From CAUSKK01 sp963533935 (GTDB lineage: Bacteria; Pseudomonadota; Gammaproteobacteria; Cardiobacteriales; Cardiobacteriaceae): a DNA stretch of 61,192 nt. Within the stretch, counting starts at the first letter, position 1; each line of letters begins with the position of its first letter. Positions 54,971-61,192 of this stretch are shown one piece after another. The notes under the pieces are model-generated. The model searched no databases. It saw only the letters and a list, made by a program, of their open reading frames with translations, and was not told the origin of the DNA. The translations under genes were made by a program, and so were the position numbers. The stretch covers positions 1-61,192 of the forward strand of contig CAUSQL010000007.1 of the NCBI GenBank assembly GCA_963533935.1. The letters are read 5' to 3'.

Positions 54971-55285
54971 ATGCTTCAACACACCGAGCCGCCCACGGGC
55001 GCTGCTTCCCAACCTAAATCCACGGCTGACCGTTCCGAACCGGCGCCGAGTTCCCCCCAGTTAATCCTGTACATGCGACTGGGCTGCCATCTCTGCGATG
55101 GGGTGCGGCACCTACTGTTGCAGGAAAATATTCCCCACCAGCTGCTGAATATCGACAGCGATGCCGAGTTAAAACGGCAGTACGACTGGCTGGTGCCGGT
55201 GCTCTACTGCCGGACCACAGACCGGGAACTTGTCTATCCCTTTGGCCGGGACGAACTACGCCAATTTATCCAACGCCATGAGTAA
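54971..55285 (+). CDS. Glutaredoxin-like protein (DUF836 type)
   Basis: 104 residues if started at the ATG at 54971; the first 28 residues are Pro/Ser/Thr-rich and may not be part of the fold. The core has MRLGCHLCDGVRHLLLQENI with the CHLC redox pair, and LVPVLYCRTTDRELVYPFGR, as in the DUF836 glutaredoxin-like group. It overlaps hemN by 8 nt, so a link to redox handling is possible but not shown. No good ribosome-binding site is present. Confidence 0.8.
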   Translation: MLQHTEPPTGAASQPKSTADRSEPAPSSPQLILYMRLGCHLCDGVRHLLLQENIPHQLLNIDSDAELKRQYDWLVPVLYCRTTDRELVYPFGRDELRQFIQRHE

Positions 55286-56654
55286 TTACTTCAATAAAGA
55301 CCTAATCCATAAATACAGCCAGAACGGCCCCCGCTACACCTCCTACCCCACCGCCGTGGAATTCAAGGGTGATAATTATGGGGCGAAAGAGCACATTGCG
55401 GCCCTGGAAAACAGCCGGTCAGCCCAGCTGTCCGTTTATATTCATATTCCCTTCTGCGAACACGTCTGCTATTACTGCGGCTGCAACAAAATCATCACGA
55501 GAAACCACGGCCAGGCCAGCCAGTATCTGGACTATCTGGAAAAGGAAATTGCCCTCCAGAGCCAGCACATTGATTTAAGCCGGCCGCTGGTGCAACTGCA
55601 TTTCGGCGGTGGCACGCCCACTTTTCTAAGCCGGGACGAGATGGCGCGGCTGTTTGCGGTACTGCACCACCATTTCAATTTCGCCGACGACCTGAGCGGG
55701 GAATTTTCCATTGAAATTGACCCGCGCACGGTAACCATTGAGGATTTGGAATATTTGCGCGGCCTCGGCTTCAACCGGGTCAGCTTCGGCGTCCAAGACT
55801 TTAATCCAGAGGTGCAGCGGGCGGTAAACCGCATTCAGCCATTTGAAGATGTTAAAAAAACCATCGACGCGGCCCGAGCCGCCAATTACCACAGCATTAG
55901 CGCCGACCTCATCTACGGCCTGCCACGGCAGACTGCAGGCAGCTTTGCGGAAACCATTGGCCAAATGCTGGAGCTGTCGCCGGACCGGCTGGCGGTCTTT
56001 CACTACGCCCACATGCCACATATTTTCGGTGCCCAAAAACAAATTCGTGAAAATGAATTACCCAACGCCGATGAAAAACTATTAATGCTGGAGCACACCA
56101 TCAACGAATTAACTAGCCATGATTATGAATTCATTGGCCTGGATCATTTCGCGAAGAAAAATGATAGTTTAGTAATTCATCAACGTAATGGCACGCTCTA
56201 TAGAAATTTCCAAGGCTATTCCACCTTTGGCGATTGCGATTTAATTGGCTTTGGCATTAGTTCCATTTCCATGATCGGCGACAGCTACAGCCAAAATGAA
56301 AAGGCACGGAGCCGCTATTATCAACGCTTAGATGCCAATGAATTGCCAATTATGCGGGGAATTGTTCTAAATCCAGATGACCTAATTAGACGGTGGGTTA
56401 TTGGGCAAATAATGTGCAATCTAAAATTAGACTTTGATGAATTAAATAAACGCTTCCATATTAATGGCCATGATTATTTCCAGAGTGAATTAAACGAAAT
56501 TAAAAATATGGAAAAGGATGAATTGGTTTTATTAAAAGTAAATGAATTAAAAATATTACCATTAGGTCGACTTTTAATTAGGAATGTGGCGATGGTTTTT
56601 GACCGTTATCTGCGCCAACATGAGGCCAGTAGGCGCTTCAGCAAAACTCTCTAG
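55278..56654 (+). CDS. hemN: HemN, oxygen-independent coproporphyrinogen III dehydrogenase
   Basis: 458 residues. Radical SAM enzyme of anaerobic haem synthesis. Cluster-binding motif YIHIPFCEHVCYYCGCNK with Cys60, Cys64, Cys67 and an extra Cys69 as in HemN; LHFGGGTPTFLS and RVSFGVQDFNPEVQRAVNRI are typical. The N-terminal HKYSQNGPRYTSYPTA marks a true HemN rather than HemW. The start overlaps the glutaredoxin-like gene. The 3' third is visibly AT-richer than the 5' part and resembles the pilin region that follows. Confidence 0.96.
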   Translation: MSNYFNKDLIHKYSQNGPRYTSYPTAVEFKGDNYGAKEHIAALENSRSAQLSVYIHIPFCEHVCYYCGCNKIITRNHGQASQYLDYLEKEIALQSQHIDLSRPLVQLHFGGGTPTFLSRDEMARLFAVLHHHFNFADDLSGEFSIEIDPRTVTIEDLEYLRGLGFNRVSFGVQDFNPEVQRAVNRIQPFEDVKKTIDAARAANYHSISADLIYGLPRQTAGSFAETIGQMLELSPDRLAVFHYAHMPHIFGAQKQIRENELPNADEKLLMLEHTINELTSHDYEFIGLDHFAKKNDSLVIHQRNGTLYRNFQGYSTFGDCDLIGFGISSISMIGDSYSQNEKARSRYYQRLDANELPIMRGIVLNPDDLIRRWVIGQIMCNLKLDFDELNKRFHINGHDYFQSELNEIKNMEKDELVLLKVNELKILPLGRLLIRNVAMVFDRYLRQHEASRRFSKTL

Positions 56655-56679
56655 GGCTTATTTATCACCAGTTCTAAGG

Positions 56680-56696
56680 TTGGCTTGTTTATTGCA
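56680..56696 (+). promoter_or_regulatory. Candidate sigma-54 promoter before pilV
   Basis: TTGGCTTGTTTATTGCA contains GG (56682-56683) and GC (56694-56695) exactly 10 nt apart, in TGGC...TTGCA context, fitting the -24/-12 pattern. It is 36 nt before the pilV start. RpoN control of pilin genes is known in Dichelobacter and Pseudomonas; use here is inferred. Confidence 0.5.
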
Positions 56697-56732
56697 TAGG
56701 CTTGTAAAATTGTTAATTTTTCGGGAATTAAA

Positions 56733-57440
56733 ATGAAATTAAATCGGAATATAAAAGTGAAACAAAAAGGAATGTCCCTGCTGGAGGTAGTGGTGGCCAT
56801 GTTGGTCATTGGCATCGCTCTAGCTGGCAGTATTGCTATGATTCAAGCGTCAAATCGCTACGGCATAAGCGCCGCCTACACCTCCACGGCCCAACAGCAT
56901 GCCCAAACTCTCATTAATCAGATGCGGGCAAACAATGTGGTACGTGATACCTACCTACTTGATAAGACCGTTAAAACTGACGGCTATGACGTAGGAGTTA
57001 TCAACAACGAAATGGACGCTAGCGGCTCGAAGTATCCCATTAACTATGAAAATCTTTACAATACTGTGGCGCCTAAAGTGCAAACAGAATTCACTAATAA
57101 GCGCAAGCCGAAATCTTGCGTAGCTGAACCCTGCGATAACGAAGAAAAAATGCGAAATGCCGCCAAGCAAATGGCCATTAATGAAATGGCCCTGTGGCTG
57201 GATAACCTCAACAGCAGTAAAAACAGCGCGGCCGCTAATATAAACGCTGACAATCGCATCAATGGCCTGCCCCAGGGTTTGGGCTATGTGGTGAAGACCA
57301 AGGACAATAACTATGTAGTTTATGTCATGTGGAAAACCACCGATGCCCGCGCCGAATCTAATGGTGGCACCGCAACGGATGCAGATGCGGATAAAGTCCA
57401 AGAGAAAACCTACGGTATAGCCGTGCCCTTTTCAATTTAA
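56733..57440 (+). CDS. pilV: PilV-like minor pilin (type IV pilus)
   Basis: 235 residues. Prepilin leader ends at Gly13; the mature protein begins MSLLEVVVAMLVIGIALAGS with Glu at +5 and a hydrophobic N-terminal helix. The early segment SMIQASNRYGISAAYTSTAQ-like (AGSIAMIQASNRYG) is typical of PilV/PilI. Minor pilins prime pilus assembly. First gene of a five-gene minor-pilin operon; 13 nt separate it from pilW. Confidence 0.88.
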   Translation: MKLNRNIKVKQKGMSLLEVVVAMLVIGIALAGSIAMIQASNRYGISAAYTSTAQQHAQTLINQMRANNVVRDTYLLDKTVKTDGYDVGVINNEMDASGSKYPINYENLYNTVAPKVQTEFTNKRKPKSCVAEPCDNEEKMRNAAKQMAINEMALWLDNLNSSKNSAAANINADNRINGLPQGLGYVVKTKDNNYVVYVMWKTTDARAESNGGTATDADADKVQEKTYGIAVPFSI

Positions 57441-57453
57441 GGTAGATTTTCCC

Positions 57454-58704
57454 ATGAAGAAATTTAATAAAAATAAGCAAAAGGGCATGACCCTACTTGA
57501 ACTAATTATTGCCATGAGCATTGGTTTAATTTTAATCATTGCTCTAGCTACGCTAATGATGGCCTCAAATAGATCATCAGCTCAGCGCACATTGACTGAA
57601 ATGATGGATGAAAATGCCCGTCAGCTATTTAATAAATTAGGCAACGATATAACCATGGCTGGCTATGTGGATAGCTGGGCCAGCGTAAACCGGGTGGATA
57701 ATTCGGCAGCGGCTGGCGACGAAAATGTTGCTCGCTTTGCCAAAATGCGTAAATTGTCAGGTCTGGAAGGCACTAATAGTGGTGGTGCTGCGTCCCCAGA
57801 TGCGATTAAGAAGTACACCATGTTGGGGTATATGTCTAATGGCAAGCTATTGCCGATCTATGGTTGCGGGGTGGCAATGAAATCAGATGAGCTTACATGC
57901 TCTAATCAGACGCCTTCTAAGCAACAGAGTATCCGCTTGAGCTATGAGGTGATTAGTCCCTCAGCTTCTGGCACGCCATTGCCCTATGGTTCTCTATCTA
58001 CGGCAGCCCAGGAAGATGCCACCGCCTCCGATGCGGCTGGCACCTGTCGCGGTGAATCACTTAATAATGCCCTAGCAGCCAATTTCAGCATTATCAGCAA
58101 TACCTTCTCCATTGGTAATGTAAGTGGTGAGCAATATCCTTCTGACGGTAAGGCTATTCCTAGCTTGAAATGTAATAGCCGTCGCTATGCGTTGGATAGC
58201 ACCAATGAGAAACCTCAGGATCCGACCCAAAGTAATGACAAGAGTAATGAATCACCTCTACTGCAAAATGTGGATCAGCTGGTTTTCCGCTATATCGTTA
58301 CTTCAGAAAACAATGCGGAAGAGATAAAAATTAGAAATTCGACGGTGGAAGCACGTAATAGCAAGGCCTATCTCACTTCTGCCGAAGTTGAAGACACTAA
58401 GAAAAATCCGCTGGGTTGGTCTGCAGTTACCGGCGTGGAGGTTTGTGCTGTTATCGGCATTGAGCGTACTAATGACCAGATTAAGACCGAGCAAGTTACC
58501 GGTGATCTAAAGGAAGCTCAACCACTTATTCCTAACTGCCTGCGTGAAGCTAGCAATGAGTCTACAGCTGCCTTTGCCCCTGGCCAACCGCGAGGCAATA
58601 AGGACGATAGATATTACAAACGATATGTGCGTACCTTTAACATTGGTAATAACTTAAATCTACCAATGGTTAATTTAGAAAAAGTAAGAGCATCAGCCAA
58701 ATAA
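57454..58704 (+). CDS. pilW: PilW-like minor pilin
   Basis: 416 residues, long as is usual for PilW/PilJ. Prepilin cleavage after Gly11: MTLLELIIAMSIGLILIIAL follows, with Glu +5. The segment MDENARQLFNKLGNDITMAG then YVD is characteristic of PilW. Several cysteines in the body may pair. The gene has an AT-richer composition than the rest of the window. It begins 13 nt after pilV and ends 14 nt before pilX. Confidence 0.88.
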   Translation: MKKFNKNKQKGMTLLELIIAMSIGLILIIALATLMMASNRSSAQRTLTEMMDENARQLFNKLGNDITMAGYVDSWASVNRVDNSAAAGDENVARFAKMRKLSGLEGTNSGGAASPDAIKKYTMLGYMSNGKLLPIYGCGVAMKSDELTCSNQTPSKQQSIRLSYEVISPSASGTPLPYGSLSTAAQEDATASDAAGTCRGESLNNALAANFSIISNTFSIGNVSGEQYPSDGKAIPSLKCNSRRYALDSTNEKPQDPTQSNDKSNESPLLQNVDQLVFRYIVTSENNAEEIKIRNSTVEARNSKAYLTSAEVEDTKKNPLGWSAVTGVEVCAVIGIERTNDQIKTEQVTGDLKEAQPLIPNCLREASNESTAAFAPGQPRGNKDDRYYKRYVRTFNIGNNLNLPMVNLEKVRASAK

Positions 58705-58718
58705 AAAGGGATTGGTAA

Positions 58719-59444
58719 ATGAAAAGTAAGAGAAATCAGCAAGGTATAGTTTTATTAACGTGTCTCGTATTCCTAATGGTACTTTTAGCCATGTTACGTT
58801 TTGCCCTAATGAGTGCTAGAAGCGAAGAAGAAAAGGCTGGTGCGGATCTAGATATTATGACCGCGCGGGAAGCAGCTCAGATGGGTCTGGACGAAGCGGA
58901 GGCTGAGCTTTACCGTTGGGCCGGTAAAAACTGTGGCAGTCAGGAAAGATGTAAGGGCATTGGCATTGAGGATAAGGACTACGAGGAACTGCTTACGGAG
59001 AACTTGTCGTCTCTATTCCAAGATGAAAGTTATCAGACCAAGGCCTTTATGGATAAGGCCTGGGACAGTAAAAGTCAGCTGGCCTATGGTCACGGACTCT
59101 ACGATGCCAAGTCCTTTGCTAACTTTAAGAACTGCCGTCCCACTTGGATTTGCATGAAGTGGCGTAACGATGCCACGGCGGTAATTGATGCGGCGGCAGC
59201 CCAACGTAAGGTGGTTGGCGCACCAAACCCCAGCTTTGAAGTTCTGCCCCAGGACAATAGAACCAGTCCTTGGAAAAAGCCCTACCAATATGTATTTGAA
59301 CGTTTCACTCCCGGGGAATTAACTGATGGGGCTTCAGCGGACAGTGATTCAGCGGTTATGCGTATCACCGCCGTTGGCGTCGGCCGCGGAGATGGTGGCA
59401 ACAAAACTTCAGTGATGTTGCAGTCTACTTATATTTTGCCCTAG
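58719..59444 (+). CDS. pilX: PilX-like minor pilin
   Basis: 241 residues. Leader MKSKRNQQG precedes IVLLTCLVFLMVLLAMLRFA. The +5 position is Thr rather than Glu, as in PilX/GspK-type pseudopilins that cap the assembly. MTAREAAQMGLDEAEAELYR is the conserved helix of PilX. It begins 14 nt after pilW and ends 7 nt before the fimT-like gene. Confidence 0.85.
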   Translation: MKSKRNQQGIVLLTCLVFLMVLLAMLRFALMSARSEEEKAGADLDIMTAREAAQMGLDEAEAELYRWAGKNCGSQERCKGIGIEDKDYEELLTENLSSLFQDESYQTKAFMDKAWDSKSQLAYGHGLYDAKSFANFKNCRPTWICMKWRNDATAVIDAAAAQRKVVGAPNPSFEVLPQDNRTSPWKKPYQYVFERFTPGELTDGASADSDSAVMRITAVGVGRGDGGNKTSVMLQSTYILP

Positions 59445-59451
59445 GAGAAAA

Positions 59452-60051
59452 ATGATGAGAAATAGTAAAGGGTTCACCATGTTGGAACTATTAATAACCA
59501 CGGGTGTTCTGGCTGTAATAATGATTATTGCTGCGCCGGCCTACCAGCAATTGCTGGAGCGGCAGCGGGTGCGGGAAGCGGTTAATGAATGGCAGAGTTC
59601 CTTCTACTTTGCCCAGCGGGAGGCCATTCGGCTGAAACAAAACGTTTATTTATGTGGCAGTTCCGATGGCGTTAGCTGCAATAAGAAATTTGATTTTAGC
59701 TACGGCTGGATTGTGGCTAAGCAGGTGCAGGAAGACCCCAATAAGCCTGACAGCGATCCTAAGGCAGCAGGTGTGCTTAAGGACGTGAGTTTTTCTAACA
59801 ATACGCAGGGTTCCCCGGAAGGTGAATTATCCAAGGGCATAGGTCTGGTTTTCTCTGCCGGCAATGTGGGTAGTAACGGCTTCGGCGTAAGATTTGCCAG
59901 CAACGGCCGCACCAATTTGAACGGCAGCCTAGCAATTTGCGTCTTGGAAAAAATTGGTGGCCTCAGACAGTGTAATGGTGCCAACTCCTATGATAAGAAG
60001 GTTTTATCCCTGAACAATAGCCGGCTTGTAATGAAGTCATTTAGTAGATAA
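59452..60051 (+). CDS. fimT: FimT/FimU-like minor pilin
   Basis: 199 residues. Cleavage after Gly7; the mature protein starts FTMLELLITTGVLAVIMIIA then APAYQQLLERQRVREAV, close to FimT/GspH, with Glu +5. The segment FYFAQREAIRLKQNVYLCGS is the usual GspH-like core. FimT proteins can bind DNA and support uptake in some species. In Pseudomonas this gene comes first; here it is fourth. Confidence 0.87.
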   Translation: MMRNSKGFTMLELLITTGVLAVIMIIAAPAYQQLLERQRVREAVNEWQSSFYFAQREAIRLKQNVYLCGSSDGVSCNKKFDFSYGWIVAKQVQEDPNKPDSDPKAAGVLKDVSFSNNTQGSPEGELSKGIGLVFSAGNVGSNGFGVRFASNGRTNLNGSLAICVLEKIGGLRQCNGANSYDKKVLSLNNSRLVMKSFSR

Positions 60052-60077
60052 TTAAGCGCACCCAATTGAGAACAAAC

Positions 60078-60659
60078 ATGAATAGAAATAAACAAAAAAA
60101 TAAAGGATATACATTTTTAGAACTGCTAGTAGTTGTGGCCATTATCGCCGTAATTTCCATGATTGCCCTGCCCGCCTACCAGGATTACATCACCCGCGGC
60201 CGACGCTCGGAGGCCCGCAACTCGATTATGGACCTGCAGCAGAAACTGGAGCAGAACTACACCTTACACCGCACTTGGGAAGTGCAGAAGGTAAATGCGG
60301 ACGGCACCAAAAGTGGCATAACTGCCGACGAGGCTCTGACCAAGTTCTATGGCAGTATGGTTAAGGACAGTGGCGGCAAGAAGGCCATTTTACTGCCGGA
60401 AGGGGCAACGGCTGCCGCAGCCGACTATGCGTTACGCTTTGACTACGTGCCCAATAAGAGCGATCCGAAGGTCATTGATGGCACCATCATTACGGCGGTG
60501 CCCATTAATAAGCAACAGAATATGGATAAGGAGTGCCAGACCTTCATTCTGAAAAATAACGGGGCGAAAATTGCCAGTAAAACCAGATACTGGACCCAAA
60601 CGGAATTTGGTTCTGACACCAGCCGCACGGGAACTTCCCTCAACTGCTGGAAGAACTAA
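60078..60659 (+). CDS. pilE: PilE-like minor pilin
   Basis: 193 residues from the ATG at 60078. Cleavage after Gly10; YTFLELLVVVAIIAVISMIA then LPAYQDYITRGRRSEARNSI follows, with Glu +5. DLQQKLEQNYTLHRTW is the PilE signature. Two cysteines near the C-terminus (KECQTFIL and LNCWKN) bound a probable disulfide loop. Last gene of the operon; a terminator follows. No pilY1/pilC gene lies between pilX and pilE, unlike in Pseudomonas. Confidence 0.88.
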   Translation: MNRNKQKNKGYTFLELLVVVAIIAVISMIALPAYQDYITRGRRSEARNSIMDLQQKLEQNYTLHRTWEVQKVNADGTKSGITADEALTKFYGSMVKDSGGKKAILLPEGATAAAADYALRFDYVPNKSDPKVIDGTIITAVPINKQQNMDKECQTFILKNNGAKIASKTRYWTQTEFGSDTSRTGTSLNCWKN

Positions 60660-60687
60660 TTCAGCGCTATTTAACGGCAAAAATATG

Positions 60688-60720
60688 AAAAGGTCCTTGG
60701 TTAAAATAAGGGCCTTTTTT
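60688..60720 (+). terminator. Terminator after the minor-pilin operon
   Basis: AAAAGGTCC pairs with GGGCCTTTT (one G-T) around a 13-nt loop; the stem runs into TTTTTT. Confidence 0.8.
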
Positions 60721-60765
60721 ATAATAATCAGCTAGTTAGTCTTATTTACCACTAAGGAAGAAAAT

Positions 60766-61192
60766 ATGTCCGCAAATACCTTTTTAATCGTGTTATTGCT
60801 AACTGTGGCTTGGTTTATATACCTGTCCATTCAAATTGTCCCACAGGGTACGGAACGTACGGTGCTGCGTTTGGGCCGTTACCAGCGCACCCTTGATGCC
60901 GGTTTCCACTGGATTATGCCCCTCTATGAAAGCGCTGACCGCAAGGTGAATATGAAGGAAATCGTGCTGGACGTGCCGCGCCAGGACGTAATCACCAAGG
61001 ACAACGCCCAGGTTACCGTCGATGGCATTGTCTTTTACCAAATTGTTAATTCGGCTAAGGCCTGCTATTCCGTGGACAACGTGGAGTTGGCGGTAATTAA
61101 CCTGGCCACCACCAATCTGCGCACCGTGGCCGGGGCCATGACCCTGGACGATTTACAGTCCCAGCGCAGCACCATCAACAGCCATCTGCTGG
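60766..61192 (+). CDS. SPFH/stomatin-family membrane protein (5' part; QmcA-like)
   Basis: The gene runs off the right edge; 142 codons are visible. An N-terminal transmembrane helix (about 5-24, TFLIVLLLTVAWFIYLSIQI) is followed by the SPFH domain: VPQGTERTVLRLGRYQRTLD, AGFHWIMPLYESADRKVNMK and TVDGIVFYQIVNSAKACYSV. Members form large rings in membrane microdomains. AAGGAAG precedes the ATG. An nfeD-like partner may lie downstream but is outside the window. Confidence 0.9.
   Translation, partial: MSANTFLIVLLLTVAWFIYLSIQIVPQGTERTVLRLGRYQRTLDAGFHWIMPLYESADRKVNMKEIVLDVPRQDVITKDNAQVTVDGIVFYQIVNSAKACYSVDNVELAVINLATTNLRTVAGAMTLDDLQSQRSTINSHLL

Overview
The window is about 61 kb of a GC-rich gammaproteobacterial chromosome. 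SecB, AmpD, YqcC, RluA, HisIE, rpsO-pnp and an E. coli-like tRNA-Ser point to Gammaproteobacteria. The SUF operon with SufU and SufT, the type IV pilus minor-pilin cluster, and an ESPR-bearing YadA-type adhesin with its lipoprotein partner would suit the Cardiobacteriales (Cardiobacterium/Suttonella/Dichelobacter-like). That placement is inference from gene content; I could not search a database. No rRNA, CRISPR array, prophage or transposase gene was seen.

Layout. 1-1759: end of the histidine operon (hisA-hisF-hisIE). 1760-4706: repeats, a frameshifted DUF2262 gene, a DUF1963 gene and a hypothetical gene. 4707-10538: a BamE/OmpA lipoprotein (TpgA-like) followed by a 1663-residue trimeric autotransporter. 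10968-20540: thioredoxin-like protein, asd, PAP2 phosphatase, an abundant-looking Ala/Lys/Glu-rich secreted protein, TerC, a lipoprotein pair, HAD phosphatase, dolP-yqcC facing dsbB-ampD, and a LOG protein. 20599-23078: rpsO-pnp and tRNA-Ser. 23361-28078: AT-richer transglutaminase-like protein, Cof phosphatase, TerD, HEAT-like protein and an orphan metal-binding protein. 28314-33274: lpxK, MoxR, DUF58 and TgpA-like transglutaminase, tightly coupled. 33501-38635: small membrane proteins, an orphan amino-acid-binding protein, a broken antitoxin, and an unusual operon in which a chorismatase-like protein lies between two paralogous small proteins. 38790-45671: ybaN, aqpZ, a TPP-riboswitch-controlled thiamine-precursor ABC transporter, a CysB-like regulator, 5-formyl-THF cyclo-ligase and pyruvate kinase. 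46284-52155: sufR-sufB-sufC-sufD-sufS-sufU-sufT. 52874-56654: rluA-gpsA-secB facing a glutaredoxin-like gene and hemN. 56733-60659: pilV-pilW-pilX-fimT-pilE. The window ends inside an SPFH gene.

The most striking non-coding feature is a dense family of about 80-bp palindromes in the intergenic spaces, more than two dozen loci. Their arms read ACAAACNGACGGGCGCTT, a variable 4-nt box, then TGTATGTATTTA. In seven copies the box differs from copy to copy yet is exactly complementary between the two arms. Some copies carry a second-order insertion of 24-53 bp, beginning GGTTCT, at the GGGCG/CTT core. One insertion has a nearby uninterrupted copy for comparison (52323 versus 52679). A separate 33-bp repeat with its own compensated palindrome sits in frame inside lpxK.

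Other points of biological interest are the chorismatase-like three-gene operon, a TPP riboswitch whose translational switch can be read from the sequence, a candidate sigma-54 promoter before the minor pilins, and two damaged genes (DUF2262 frameshift; antitoxin with a nonsense codon).
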